NCBI GenBank assembly: GCA_016212665.1
Contig: JACREZ010000043.1
Location: 1-32,628 of the forward strand
DNA length: 32,628 bases
DNA from: Ignavibacteriota bacterium
GTDB taxonomy: Bacteria; Bacteroidota; Ignavibacteria; UBA10030; SZUA-254
Reading direction: 5' to 3'
The notes below the pieces were generated by a model. That model searched no databases. It had not been told where the DNA came from and saw only the letters and a list, made by a program, of their open reading frames with translations. The position numbers and the translations under genes were made by a program. Positions 6,799 through 17,826 of the stretch are shown one piece after another. Within the stretch, counting starts at the first letter, position 1, and each line of letters opens with the position of its first letter.

Positions 6799-9774
6799 TC
6801 AAACCGGTTTTAAAATTATTCCCTTGTGTTCATGTCCATTCATCTTCACGACAATAGGACTCTCGAATTGCACATGCTTTGTAAACTGTTTTTCTTCGAC
6901 CGCAGGCAATGACTTCAACCAATCCCAATCAACAAAACCCTGATTTGTGTGCGGATTCACGGTAAAATAGCCAATCATAAATGCCGTGAGATTTTGGAAG
7001 AAATGAGAACCTTGCGACGGTTCAACTGCAAAATCCTTAAAGCCCGATTCGACAATTGCTTTCGCTCCGGAGATTTGGTCCCAACGAACGGGAATGCCGA
7101 GCCACGGGTCGAGCGTTCCCCAGCGACCAACACCGATGAGCAAATATGATTTTCCTTCCGCGACAAGTTTGCCGTTGAACTGACCAACCTCACGCGCAAC
7201 ATCCTGACTCTTCGCCCGCTCGAACGTATCGAAGTCAACAACAACAATATCATAGATGTTTGAAATCTTTCCGTTTCCCAACACTTGCGCACTTTGGCAA
7301 ATCAATGTTGACTTATCAATTTCATCAACATGCAACTCTTCAAACTCGCGGCTAACAACCAACGGACGCATTTGGAGAACGCCGAACTCCTTCAACTTTC
7401 CCGGTCGCACATTCATGTTCACTGCAAATTCCATCTCGACGGGCGTTCCCATTCCCCACGTTCCCATGTCAAGCAGTAATTCCAGAATTTCAGGAAGCGG
7501 AAGTAACTTGCTTTTCAAAATCGGAGCGAACGTTACTAACCGCAATCCTTGTCGTGCGATGCCTTCATAGACGCGGTCATTTTCGTGCGAGTATGTGGAG
7601 CCGACAAATGAAAGCGTTCCGTCTTGTTCGGCAACATCGAGATTGAATGTTTTTGTCAAGACATCATAGGTGTGGATTTCATTATCAAGTTGAGCGGTTA
7701 AATCAAGAGCAAAAAATTCATGTTGATTATTTGCAAGTGTGTCTTTAATCGTTGTAAGTTGTTGGATTCTGTTCGGATACTTCGGGCAGAAGCGAACAGT
7801 CGGTCCACCATCCACCACCATTTTTCCAAGACCGAGCGCAACCGATACCGTTCCGTCGGTCGGTACTTGCGGTTCGATGGGATAAAAGTTATATGATTTT
7901 GCCACGCCGGAAATATTCGGATAGAAACGATTGTGGTAACGCGAGCCAATCATTTTCTGAATGATGACCGCCATCTTCTCTTCTTCGAGACGGTACGATG
8001 TTACCTTGATGTAATCTTTCGCCGCCTGATAAAACGTCGAAGCATACACTCGCTTGATGCTGTTAATCAATTCGCCGAGGCGGATGAACGGGTTCGGATT
8101 GTTATTCGGAATCATGTACGTTTCATAGACGCCGGCAAACGGTTGGTATTGAGAATCTTCCAGCAAACTCGATGAACGAACCGCAAGCGGCTCACGGATG
8201 ATGTCGAGAAACGCGGCAAGTTCTCCGAGAATCTGCTCGGGAAATTTTTCCGCTTCAAGAAACCGTCGCGTAATTTCCTGGTCATCGGAACAACTCATCG
8301 CAAAACTGCGGAGGTTGTTCTCTTCTAAAAATTGGTCGAACACTTCGGTCGCAATGACAACGCCCGAAGGGACGTAGATCTGAATTCCCGAAAATTTTTC
8401 CCTGACTCTGTAATAATTGATAAGCATGTTGAGGAAACCAAGTCCCCGCGCTTTACCTCCGAGCGAGCCGGCGCCGATGCGGGCAAAACTGCTCGAAGGG
8501 TCAAACGTATCTTTCACAAAATCGGTAATCAATCCCCGCTGTTGCATGATACGGTACGAGTGGAGTGAATTGATTAAATCATCACGCAGTTCTTTGATGG
8601 AGGCGTACTCGGCGACTTTGCGGGGACGAAGTTGTTGTGCAAGCCAGAACTCTGTTCGCGCTTTCAGCCAGTTCGAGAAATGATTTCGTTCGCCGTGGAA
8701 GCGAAGACTTTCTTCCGGAACAACCTGAAGTTGTTCTTCCAACGTTCGTAAATCGTTTGAACGCCCGACTTCAATTCCTTCCGGTGTTCGGAAAATAAAA
8801 TCGCCGAAACTGAAATACGTGTTCATGAATTGCCGGACCTCATTCAACAACAGAGGAGAATCTTTCAGCACGAACGATGCACCTACCGCGTACGCCTTTT
8901 GCTCATTCTCCGGTTGGTTTGATTGAAGTAAAATCGGGATATCCGATTGCCGCGACTTGACGTTGCGGGCAAACTCCAATCCCGCTTGCGAATCCGATTG
9001 CCCGTTTCGGTAGAAATCAACATCGGAAATTACTCCCAGAATGTGTTCCTGATAATGTTCAAAATAATTCCATGCTTCTTCATAATTTGTGCACAGAAGA
9101 ATTTTGGGGCGCGCCCGCATCCGGAGAAATCTGTGAGAAAGGTTGATTCCTTCTGAGATGAGCCGTTGAGATTGTTTGAGAATTTCTGTGTAGATGAGGG
9201 GAAGGTACGAAGAATAAAATCGAATATTATCTTCTATAAGGATGATTGACTGAACACCGACAAGTTTCGTATCGTGGTCAACATTCATCCTGTCTTCAAG
9301 ATGTTTGATGATGGCAATGACGAGCCGGAAATCTCCTTGCCAGATGAAGATGCGGTCAAAGACAGTGGTATCGTGGTGAGCGAGCAATTCGGCAAGTTCG
9401 CGGTTATCAAACGCAAGGAGAATGATTGGAATCGTTAGTCCTGCCGCCCTTGCCGCTTTAGCAAACTGAAGCGAGTGCATGTCCTCGATATGGAGCGTCG
9501 TGATAATGAGGTCAAATCGCTTCTCCTCTTTCGCAAGCGAGATTGCTTCCGCACCGCTTGAAACCCGCGTTAACTCCGGTGAGTGACTCAGGTTCAATCC
9601 CTGATATTCATTCCGAATCAATTCATATAATCGTCCGTCTTCTTCAAACAAATACGAGTCGTAGAGACTCGAAACAAGTAACACATCGCGGATACGGAGT
9701 CGCATGAGATTTTGAAATCCCTGAAAGCGCGTACCGTAACCATGTTCTATCCACAGTTGGTCGGGTGATTTCAT
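6799..9774 (-). CDS. Double receiver-like + PEP/pyruvate-binding (PPDK N-terminal) domain protein
   Basis: This 991-residue soluble protein has three parts. Residues about 29-165 form a receiver-like domain without clear acidic pocket residues. Residues about 174-320 form a second receiver with an acidic pair E181/D182, a candidate phospho-acceptor in VISDVDF (D251 or D253) and K304 in FVLKDS. From about 430 to the end lies a pyruvate phosphate dikinase N-terminal, ATP-grasp type domain, with GSLGGKARGLGFL at about 437 and AVRSSSLLEDSQYQPFAG at about 532. The swivelling phosphohistidine domain and the C-terminal PEP-binding barrel of true PEP synthases are absent, so it cannot run the usual full reaction alone. 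It heads the operon with a zinc ribbon and an amino-acid dehydrogenase. Its function is unknown; a signal-regulated phosphotransfer role is inference. Confidence 0.85.
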   Translation of the reverse strand: MKSPDQLWIEHGYGTRFQGFQNLMRLRIRDVLLVSSLYDSYLFEEDGRLYELIRNEYQGLNLSHSPELTRVSSGAEAISLAKEEKRFDLIITTLHIEDMHSLQFAKAARAAGLTIPIILLAFDNRELAELLAHHDTTVFDRIFIWQGDFRLVIAIIKHLEDRMNVDHDTKLVGVQSIILIEDNIRFYSSYLPLIYTEILKQSQRLISEGINLSHRFLRMRARPKILLCTNYEEAWNYFEHYQEHILGVISDVDFYRNGQSDSQAGLEFARNVKSRQSDIPILLQSNQPENEQKAYAVGASFVLKDSPLLLNEVRQFMNTYFSFGDFIFRTPEGIEVGRSNDLRTLEEQLQVVPEESLRFHGERNHFSNWLKARTEFWLAQQLRPRKVAEYASIKELRDDLINSLHSYRIMQQRGLITDFVKDTFDPSSSFARIGAGSLGGKARGLGFLNMLINYYRVREKFSGIQIYVPSGVVIATEVFDQFLEENNLRSFAMSCSDDQEITRRFLEAEKFPEQILGELAAFLDIIREPLAVRSSSLLEDSQYQPFAGVYETYMIPNNNPNPFIRLGELINSIKRVYASTFYQAAKDYIKVTSYRLEEEKMAVIIQKMIGSRYHNRFYPNISGVAKSYNFYPIEPQVPTDGTVSVALGLGKMVVDGGPTVRFCPKYPNRIQQLTTIKDTLANNQHEFFALDLTAQLDNEIHTYDVLTKTFNLDVAEQDGTLSFVGSTYSHENDRVYEGIARQGLRLVTFAPILKSKLLPLPEILELLLDMGTWGMGTPVEMEFAVNMNVRPGKLKEFGVLQMRPLVVSREFEELHVDEIDKSTLICQSAQVLGNGKISNIYDIVVVDFDTFERAKSQDVAREVGQFNGKLVAEGKSYLLIGVGRWGTLDPWLGIPVRWDQISGAKAIVESGFKDFAVEPSQGSHFFQNLTAFMIGYFTVNPHTNQGFVDWDWLKSLPAVEEKQFTKHVQFESPIVVKMNGHEHKGIILKPV

Positions 9775-9780
9775 TTCTTG

Positions 9781-9878
9781 GTTTAACGGTCAAGGGTCGA
9801 GTGTAAAAGGCTTGAGGTTTCCGGTTTGTGGTTTGAAGTTTTTGATTTCAGGATGAAATATCAACATCGAGATTCAAG
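9781..9878. repeat. Degenerate 7-bp-period array
   Basis: GG-starting heptads recur in fixed phase: GGT at 9788, 9795, 9816, 9823 and 9830, and GGC at 9809. The pattern extends across the whole gap and into the last codons of the lipoprotein gene (stop at 9874-9876). No fold-back is obvious in this copy. Confidence 0.6.
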
Positions 9879-10368
9879 GTTCATACCGAAGGTCTTCGTA
9901 TCCATATTCAAATTTTTGATGATTCAAATCCGCATCGTCGCCGGGGATGACTTCTGTGTTCCATTCGAGCGTCCCTCCGTTCCATCCGGCAATAATCAGG
10001 CGGAAATCATACAGACCATAATAATTTTGTGAAGCGATACCGCTGAACCTGATTGCATCGTTCCTGCTTCCGAACACATTGACGGTTTTATCCATGACAA
10101 AAGTCCATGATGTTTCGTTCGCAAACTTCGTAAACAATCGGACGGTAATTTCCCTTGTGACATTTTTGCCGACATCAACTTCGACATTTAGCGTTCCTGA
10201 TGTCGTGTATCCGTCCCGGTCAGCATCGGGACGGTTTGTCCAATAGACATCCCTCAGCGAATAGGACGAGCGCGTCGTTCCGGTAAGTTCGCTCTCATCT
10301 TCAGTCTCACAACCGAGGAGAAAGAGAAAAGCAATAACCATAATGAGCAAAGTTGCCCGAATATTCAT
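9874..10368 (-). CDS. Hypothetical outer-membrane-type lipoprotein
   Basis: This 164-residue protein starts with a lipoprotein signal: a positively charged start, the hydrophobic core LLIMVIAFLFL and the lipobox LLGC at about residues 15-18. The mature protein begins with an acidic stretch (CETEDE). The rest looks like a small beta-rich domain; no enzyme motif was found and no family was recognised. The ATG at 10368 was chosen because GGAGA lies 7 bases upstream; an earlier in-frame start at 10383 would disrupt the lipoprotein signal. It has its own promoter-like sequence (10409-10439) and follows the terminator of gdhA, so it is probably transcribed alone. Confidence 0.75.
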   Translation of the reverse strand: MNIRATLLIMVIAFLFLLGCETEDESELTGTTRSSYSLRDVYWTNRPDADRDGYTTSGTLNVEVDVGKNVTREITVRLFTKFANETSWTFVMDKTVNVFGSRNDAIRFSGIASQNYYGLYDFRLIIAGWNGGTLEWNTEVIPGDDADLNHQKFEYGYEDLRYEP

Positions 10369-10408
10369 ACAGATTCTCCACATAGTTTCATGATAATTTT
10401 TCGTGGGC

Positions 10409-10439
10409 TAAAGGTAAGAATCTATTTGAAGAAGAACAA
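10409..10439 (-). promoter_or_regulatory. Bacteroidota-type promoter for the lipoprotein gene
   Basis: Reading the minus strand, TTG (10437-10439) is followed by exactly 20 bp and then TACCTTTA (10409-10416), close to the known Bacteroidota -33/-7 pattern (TTTG / TAnnTTTG). The inferred leader is about 35 bases. The same 20-bp spacing occurs at three other genes here. Confidence 0.55.
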
Positions 10440-10493
10440 TTTCTATCATCACTTTTTTGATTTTTTTTCTATCCTTGAATCTGTTGTATTGAT

Positions 10494-10527
10494 AAAAAAA
10501 TGCCACTCACCTCACCGGCAAGTGGCA
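10494..10527 (-). terminator. Rho-independent terminator of gdhA
   Basis: On the minus strand the stem TGCCACT/AGTGGCA (10521-10527 with 10501-10507, loop 13 bases) is followed by seven T residues (10494-10500). It lies 27 bases after the gdhA stop and separates it from the lipoprotein gene. Confidence 0.85.
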
Positions 10528-10553
10528 TTTATTATTCTAACACAAGTAGGAGT

Positions 10554-11933
<1,380 letters not shown>

Positions 11934-12002
11934 TTAGTTTGTGGACTGGTTGTTAGTTTGTTAAAATAATTAGATTTCTTTATTTCTTAATACACACACT
12001 TT

Positions 12003-12079
12003 TTCATTTATCATTTATTATTCGATATTCGACATTATTATAATCACGAATAATGAATATCGAATATTGAATGAAGAAG
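12003..12079. repeat. Fold-back 7-bp-period array
   Basis: The left half has CATT or TATT at 12006, 12013, 12020, 12027 and 12034; the right half has GAA at 12049, 12056, 12063, 12070 and 12077. All steps are exactly 7 bp. The halves are roughly reverse complements around 12040, so the region can form a long imperfect hairpin. It lies between the stop of copy 3 (12115) and the start of gdhA. Confidence 0.7.
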
Positions 12080-12114
12080 TATTTGGAAATTTTCTAAGAA
12101 AAAAGAAGTTTTTT

Positions 12115-13527
12115 CTACGGGAAAATCCCCATCTCTAAATACGACTTCGCAATCTTATCAATCGAACTGATGAATGCCGCTGTTCTCATACTCACACCCT
12201 TGTGCTGTTTCCATCGCTCACGGATTTCGTTGTACGCGCCTATCATTGTGTCTTCAAGACCTGAGTTCACGAGCGCTTCTTCATCGGGACCCTGAATAAT
12301 TCGCTCACGTTCTGAAGGAGTGAATGATTCACCTGTGAGTTTTTCAATGACAGAAACAAGTTGACCGTACGAACTTTCCGTGTAGCGTTTTGCCATTCTT
12401 CCCATGCGAACATGCTGAAGATTTTTCAACCATTCAAAATACGAAACTGTGACGCCGCCTGCGTTACAATACATGTCAGGAATGACGAGAATTCCTTTTG
12501 CCACCAAAATCTCTTCTGCGTCCGAACTCGTCGGTCCGTTTGCGCCTTCGCCGATTATCCTTGCTTTGATCCGGTCTGCATTTTCTGCTGTGATTTGTTT
12601 TTCGAGCGCGGCAGGAATAAGGATATCGCAATCAAGTTCAAGCGCTTCCTTCGAATGCGGAATATTTGTCGCTCCGGGGAAACTGAGAATTGAGCGTGTG
12701 TTTTTTCGATGCTTCATCACCGCTTCAACATCCAATCCTTTCGGATTGTAAATCGCTCCTTCATACTCAGACAATCCGACAATAATACCGCCACCTTCCT
12801 GAATAAACTTTGCCGCATGATAACCGACGTTCCCAAGTCCCTGAACAACGACTCGCTTTCCTTCCAATCCGGGAGTGAGTCCGAATTTCTTCATATCTTC
12901 TTTATTGTTACATGCTTCACGGACTGCGAAGAACACACCGCGACCTGTTGCTTCACGTCGCCCGCGAATGCCACCTTGGCTGATTGGTTTTCCTGTTACG
13001 CAGGCGGCAGCATCAATCTGTCCGGGATTCAACGCCCCGTAGGTGTCAGCCATCCATGCCATCTCACGCTCGCCCGTTCCGTAATCAGGAGCGGGAACAT
13101 CAATGCCGGGTCCGATAAAATTTTTCTTCACAAGTTCCGCCGTATAACGACGCGTAATTCTTTGGAGTTGTGAGACAGAATATTCTTTGGGATTGATTTT
13201 GATTCCACCTTTCGCTCCACCAAACGGAACATCAACAACCGCGCACTTGTACGTCATCAACGCGGCGAGAGCCATTACTTCGTCCTCATTCACGTCTTCA
13301 TTGTAACGGATGCCCCCTTTCGTCGGCGACTTGTGCTGACTGTGTTCCACACGCCACGCGGAAATGACCTGATAGCCTTCATCCGTCTCAACAGGAAACT
13401 TAAAATGATAGACACTGTTACATACTTTGATCTGCTCTAACAGACCTTTCGGGTAATCGAGATACTGTGCCGCGTTATCAAAATTGCGGACAACATCTCC
13501 AAAAAAACTGGTTTCGTTCATTGACAT
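12115..13527 (-). CDS. Glu/Leu/Phe/Val family dehydrogenase (copy 3)
   Basis: This is a 470-residue member of the glutamate dehydrogenase family, distinct from the other two copies. The catalytic core is intact: [18 protein letters not shown] with the catalytic lysine, and [16 protein letters not shown]. The Rossmann fold shows [11 protein letters not shown] and then LSEYEG; an acidic residue after the second strand often goes with NAD, so a catabolic NAD-linked role is plausible but inferred. The ATG at 13527 was chosen; an upstream GTG at 13575 would add an unlikely hydrophobic extension, and 13521 is a second ATG two codons on. No strong ribosome site is seen. It sits just upstream of gdhA on the same strand, with a heptad array between them. 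Confidence 0.92.
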   Translation of the reverse strand: MSMNETSFFGDVVRNFDNAAQYLDYPKGLLEQIKVCNSVYHFKFPVETDEGYQVISAWRVEHSQHKSPTKGGIRYNEDVNEDEVMALAALMTYKCAVVDVPFGGAKGGIKINPKEYSVSQLQRITRRYTAELVKKNFIGPGIDVPAPDYGTGEREMAWMADTYGALNPGQIDAAACVTGKPISQGGIRGRREATGRGVFFAVREACNNKEDMKKFGLTPGLEGKRVVVQGLGNVGYHAAKFIQEGGGIIVGLSEYEGAIYNPKGLDVEAVMKHRKNTRSILSFPGATNIPHSKEALELDCDILIPAALEKQITAENADRIKARIIGEGANGPTSSDAEEILVAKGILVIPDMYCNAGGVTVSYFEWLKNLQHVRMGRMAKRYTESSYGQLVSVIEKLTGESFTPSERERIIQGPDEEALVNSGLEDTMIGAYNEIRERWKQHKGVSMRTAAFISSIDKIAKSYLEMGIFP

Positions 13528-13741
13528 AAATTGTGATTTAAAAATAAATGGTGAGAAAAAAGGTAAGGCATCCACCGGACGGCGGATGAGGTCAAAAAAG
13601 TTGTCGTCATTCAGGCAATGCCTTTGGGTGATTGACCATAAACGCCCTGAAAATCGTCAATTTGTATGCCAGATGCAAATTCAACTTTAGATTTGATAGA
13701 GACTGTATGTTTTTGCATCTATCTCAGGACTGAGAAGAAAG

Positions 13742-13937
13742 AGGATTTAGGTTTTCATGAGTGAAAGATGAAAATGTGGGTGGTGAGTGGGCGATTGGTG
13801 AGTAGTGAGTTGTGATTCGTAAGAACGGAAACAGAAGTAGAACGATTCTCTATTCAATAATCATCGAATCACTACTCACTCTACGAGTCGTAGACCATTT
13901 AACCAATTAACAAGTTAACCGTTTTACCAATCATTAC
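13742..13937. repeat. Long fold-back 7-bp-period array
   Basis: About 28 heptads in near-constant phase (GTGA at 13798, 13805 and 13812; 13783 is one base out of phase). A clear inverted pair is 13804-13819 versus 13865-13880, 15 of 16 bases matching with a 45-bp spacer. It runs into the stop codon of the T9SS-sorted gene (13934). The central words resemble those of the 20210-20356 array. The rest of the gap (13528-13741) shows no gene or other element. Confidence 0.7.
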
Positions 13938-15367
13938 TTCACCAGCATCATCGTCTTCGTATCCTGAAAGTGTTTTCCATTTGATATACTCAGCACATTG
14001 ATTCGGTAGAAATATAAGCCTGTCGGAAGCAAGCTAGCATCGAAATCAATTGCGTGTTGACCTTCTTCCATCTCCCGTTTGTGTAGTTCAGTTGCAACTT
14101 CTTGTCCGAGAATGTTGAACATCTGAAGCGTTACCGTTGCGGGAGAAGGCAAGTCAAAACGAATTGTTGTAACAGGGTTAAACGGATTCGGATAATTTTG
14201 GTGGAGAAAAAATTCCTTCGGAACAGATTCAACTCTCAGGAAATATTTTTTATCTTCATTAATTGAAATTGTAAGCGAACGATTTTGTTCGAGTTTGTGA
14301 AAGGCTACCATCTTTTTTCCTTCACGTTCAACAAGAGAATATTTTACCTCATCCTGATGTTTCAAACTCATCGTTACAGTTATCGGCAAATTGTTTGTCT
14401 GAAATCGAACCGGAAGTTCGACAGGTTCCTGTATTCGTGATGGAAGTATCTCTACCAATCTGTTCGACGCAAAACGAATGTCGAACGCTCCGACCGGAGG
14501 AACAGGCGGCAATTCGAATTTCTCCAAATTCATTTTTTCTCCCGTTTCAAAACCAAACTGTAAAACCTGTTGTTTTCCTCTGCTCGAAGATGCATCATCA
14601 TTTACCGTGAACGAAATTGTGTTCAGGGCTTCTTCAACCATTTCCTCCCGATGGGCTGGAAGTTGTTGCGATGTAAATGAATTGGGTGGTGGTGCGACAT
14701 CTTTTAAAATGATGGAACCTACTCCTTTTGCTTTCACCCAGTATGCTTTTCCCGGTTCGATGATATTGGTTGCAAAATATCCGGAGTTGTATCCGAAATA
14801 ATTAGTTGATATAAGATTCTCCGGAACCTGGATAATGTTCGCGGTATCAACCGGTATTGAAGTAGCGCCAATCATATTCCAATTATCGGCAAGTTCGAGT
14901 GTGTCACTGTTTCTGGGACCGCCTTGTAACGGTAATGCCTGATTTCCCGGAAACTTCAACCAATATCCTACGCCATGCTTGAGTGTATCCTGTTGCTGAT
15001 AACCGCCTTGGTACGAGAATGCGCTTGATGAAGATGTCGGGAAAATAAATGACTTGGAATAATTTGGTACAACAAACGGAACGGAAACCATATTCCATCC
15101 ATCATTATAGAACATGAGAGGAATCGGGGGTTGTCCTCCGCCGCCATCACCATTCCAAAAACCAACACCTTGCCGGAATTGAGAGGATGCACTGGTGCCG
15201 GAGATGGGTTGACCGACAGAAACATTCATTTGAAATTGAGAAGACTTGGAAAAACCACTCGACGCACCTATCATGGCTTTTGACTGTCTTATCAATTGTG
15301 CTTGCAACGTATCAGCTGTTAATAAAGCACAAAGTATTAATATGAGAATCAAGGTTGTTGCTTTCAT
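13934..15367 (-). CDS. Exported protein with type IX secretion sorting domain
   Basis: This 477-residue protein has a signal peptide (MKATTLILILI... to about residue 23, ending LQAQ) and a C-terminal T9SS type A sorting domain in the last 90 residues: HQNYPNPFNPVTTIRFDLP, then FNILGQEV, then LPTGLYFYR, ending in KTMMLVK. In known systems this domain directs secretion across the outer membrane and is then cleaved. Two repeated modules in the middle contain DGWNMVSVP and DNWNMIG, each leading to a GYWLK or AYWVK motif, a pattern common in secreted FCB proteins. No catalytic motif was seen. The start at 15367 was preferred (AGG seven bases upstream); 15397 is possible. Last gene of the secretion operon. 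Role: secreted or surface protein of unknown activity. Confidence 0.85.
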   Translation of the reverse strand: MKATTLILILILCALLTADTLQAQLIRQSKAMIGASSGFSKSSQFQMNVSVGQPISGTSASSQFRQGVGFWNGDGGGGQPPIPLMFYNDGWNMVSVPFVVPNYSKSFIFPTSSSSAFSYQGGYQQQDTLKHGVGYWLKFPGNQALPLQGGPRNSDTLELADNWNMIGATSIPVDTANIIQVPENLISTNYFGYNSGYFATNIIEPGKAYWVKAKGVGSIILKDVAPPPNSFTSQQLPAHREEMVEEALNTISFTVNDDASSSRGKQQVLQFGFETGEKMNLEKFELPPVPPVGAFDIRFASNRLVEILPSRIQEPVELPVRFQTNNLPITVTMSLKHQDEVKYSLVEREGKKMVAFHKLEQNRSLTISINEDKKYFLRVESVPKEFFLHQNYPNPFNPVTTIRFDLPSPATVTLQMFNILGQEVATELHKREMEEGQHAIDFDASLLPTGLYFYRINVLSISNGKHFQDTKTMMLVK

Positions 15368-15417
15368 CGCTTTACCTATATTTGTATTATTGTTCATAGC
15401 AATTGATAACTGAATAT

Positions 15418-16665
15418 TTATTTGCCGACGATGATTGTTCCGGGTCCCGAATATGTTCTCATCTTATTGAGGATGAGTGTTTTTTCAGGATAGTTTCCCG
15501 GATATAAAAAAATGTAATCACCCGACGATGTGTATGTTTGAGCGCTGGTAATTGTTGGAAACGGTAAACTACAATCTCCGGTATATATTGTTCTCATTGT
15601 ATCGTAGTCTGTATAAAAAATTCCTTTCCCGTTGCATGATTCAGACACGACTGTAGGTTGAGTACAAGAAAAAGATGAAGCTACCATTTTCGACTCCTCG
15701 TATGTAATACAACTTATTGTACTTGATTGGTAAGCCCCCTCCTTCATCATTGCTACATCACTAATATTATTCCACTCGTTATAATCATCAATCATTCGTT
15801 TGTCCGCCCCTGTTTGATTACACCAACCATAATCATTATCTGTATTATTACTTAAATCTCTCTGAACACCCGTAGCGCCTATAACACCCGAACAATTCCA
15901 GTCCACAGATACAAACCCCATCCCGAAATCCTCGTCTAAATTATCTTCATCAATACTACAAATTCGACCATGTGAATAATCAATGTTCTTATACGGGTGT
16001 GTTTCCATTCTTGCTAATCCAAGACATTCTAAAATATTTTTTACACCCATAACTTGATACCGATAACTCATGACACTACCCAAAGTCAGTAAATATGAAC
16101 CGACATTCGACTCATTCATTGAACCAGAATGTTTAAGTCCCAAATTATGTCCTAATTCATGCGCGAACGTTGCAGCCCTCTCAAAGCCTGAACCAATATT
16201 ACCGCCCCATGAACCGAGCGTAACGACTAAATCATTACCCGGTCGTTCCGCTAATCCTGAGGAACTTGTCGCTGTGTAGGTTTCATCTTCATAATCATGT
16301 CCAAAAAGACAATAATGCCAACCGTTTCCATGGTTAGCGTTAGCATCTTTGAAATTTTTGAACCCATTCGTTCCATCATAACCAAAGAAATTATTCGCGT
16401 TCCCCGGGTCACGTCTAAGAGTGTTCGTATGTCCTACATTGTTACTAATATCAACGTTTAATGTAATTCCCTGACAAGCGAACATTTGGATAACAGCATC
16501 AATCTCGCTTTGTGAGGGACGATGTGAATGTACACCATCATCCATCCAATCAATTTCTACATTGATTTCTGTCGGAACTTTTTGTTGCTGACCAAACAAA
16601 AATTGTGTTGCAACAGCCATCACCAAGAGTAATTTGGTCAACTTCGAGATAGAGAATTTGTTCAT
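15418..16665 (-). CDS. Secreted zinc metalloprotease (metzincin)
   Basis: This 415-residue protein carries a signal peptide (core LLLVMAVATQFLF) and the extended zinc motif HELGHNLGLKH at 169-179, with three zinc-binding histidines and catalytic E170. The Met-turn SVMSY follows at about 197-201. Together these define a metzincin endopeptidase. The last about 60 residues form a separate module beginning RTIY and ending in TIIVGK. The protease encoded next door ends in a similar module, although its catalytic domain belongs to another family. There is no typical T9SS sorting domain at the C-terminus. It lies 41 bp downstream of that protease gene and 20-50 bp upstream of the T9SS protein, in one operon. 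Likely role: degrade extracellular protein; substrate unknown. Confidence 0.85.
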   Translation of the reverse strand: MNKFSISKLTKLLLVMAVATQFLFGQQQKVPTEINVEIDWMDDGVHSHRPSQSEIDAVIQMFACQGITLNVDISNNVGHTNTLRRDPGNANNFFGYDGTNGFKNFKDANANHGNGWHYCLFGHDYEDETYTATSSSGLAERPGNDLVVTLGSWGGNIGSGFERAATFAHELGHNLGLKHSGSMNESNVGSYLLTLGSVMSYRYQVMGVKNILECLGLARMETHPYKNIDYSHGRICSIDEDNLDEDFGMGFVSVDWNCSGVIGATGVQRDLSNNTDNDYGWCNQTGADKRMIDDYNEWNNISDVAMMKEGAYQSSTISCITYEESKMVASSFSCTQPTVVSESCNGKGIFYTDYDTMRTIYTGDCSLPFPTITSAQTYTSSGDYIFLYPGNYPEKTLILNKMRTYSGPGTIIVGK

Positions 16666-16705
16666 GGATAATCTTTATTAATGATTACTTGATTTCATGT
16701 GAGTA

Positions 16706-17803
16706 TTATTTACCAATAATAACATTGGAGGACGTTGTATTCCATTTCCTCAACTTCAAACTTTTGCTGATTGTAATCGCACCGGCATAATTTCCGGAAT
16801 TTACAATCAAATAATTCCCTGATGATACATCCGTGATACCTTCTGAAAGTGTGTCGTACGGTTTTTCCGGTGTTCCGTTTTCTAATCCGGAAGAAGAGCC
16901 ATCCACATAGATCGTTCTTGTATAGAGATTGGTTCTATCCGATGTCAATGTATTTAACGCACGCTCGCGTTGTCCTGAAGTGAAATCCGTTCTGCAATCC
17001 TTCGGTGCATACGACATCATATTGTTCACTTGAGGAGAATATGGGGTGGCATCACACTCGGCAGGCGGCGACGCAGAGTTATCATAGGTGCAGGTTGCGG
17101 TATCAACTCTACCGGATTGTCCCGGGTCGGCTGGGGTGTCACAGACTAAATCACCACGCGATCCGCAATGGCTTCCATCCGGACACTCAATTCCAACAGC
17201 ATCTTCATGCGTATGGTATAAATCAAAGTGGTGCCCAACTTCATGCGGAGTTGAAGAAGGATTCGTTGCACAAGAACTATCAATCAATATTCCTTGAAAT
17301 GTACTGAAGGTAAACGCGCTACTCCCGCATTTATTAGTCAGATTAGTGAAGTATAGGTTTACTGTGTTCGATACGAAATTCACATCTCGCAGTTCATCCT
17401 CTAATTCTTCACTATCCGGAACCGTGTGAAAATAGTCACTATTGATATAATCAATACTTCCATGCTGAAAAAAAATCATATCCATCTCCTCAAACTCGGA
17501 ATTTAAAATCTGCATAGCGAGATTTACGTCGGAGACCGACATCCCGCCTGTGCCATCCGAAAACCTTACGACATGGATACTTACCGGGATATGATATGGA
17601 TAAGAAACCATCGAAAAAAATGACGGCAACGTATTGCTGGCAATACGTTGCAATTCCCTTTCAATCTGTGCTTTCGGAATTGGAGTTCTACATTCTTCCC
17701 ATTGACTTAATGCAGAAACCGGCATAAAAGATTGTGTTCCAAATCCTATCAAACAAAGGAACATAATTTTTAACAGATTCTTTGTAGCAATTTTGCAATT
17801 CAT
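16706..17803 (-). CDS. Secreted M43-type (pappalysin-like) metalloprotease
   Basis: This 365-residue protein has a signal-like hydrophobic start and the zinc motif HEVGHHFDLYH at 187-197, giving His187, Glu188, His191 and His197. CDTPADPG follows at about 221, then NNMMSYAPKDCRTDFTSGQ, which combines the Met-turn with the Cys-Phe-Thr-Gln pattern of the M43B/pappalysin family. These enzymes cleave extracellular proteins. The C-terminal 70 residues (RTIYVDG to VIIGK) resemble the first turns of a parallel beta-helix and match the tail of the following protease. The ATG at 17803 was chosen over a TTG at 17821. It starts 23 bp after the YadA-head-like gene and is surely in the same operon. Substrate unknown. 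Confidence 0.85.
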   Translation of the reverse strand: MNCKIATKNLLKIMFLCLIGFGTQSFMPVSALSQWEECRTPIPKAQIERELQRIASNTLPSFFSMVSYPYHIPVSIHVVRFSDGTGGMSVSDVNLAMQILNSEFEEMDMIFFQHGSIDYINSDYFHTVPDSEELEDELRDVNFVSNTVNLYFTNLTNKCGSSAFTFSTFQGILIDSSCATNPSSTPHEVGHHFDLYHTHEDAVGIECPDGSHCGSRGDLVCDTPADPGQSGRVDTATCTYDNSASPPAECDATPYSPQVNNMMSYAPKDCRTDFTSGQRERALNTLTSDRTNLYTRTIYVDGSSSGLENGTPEKPYDTLSEGITDVSSGNYLIVNSGNYAGAITISKSLKLRKWNTTSSNVIIGK

Positions 17804-17826
17804 AAAGTTTTCTTTCTGCAAAATTA

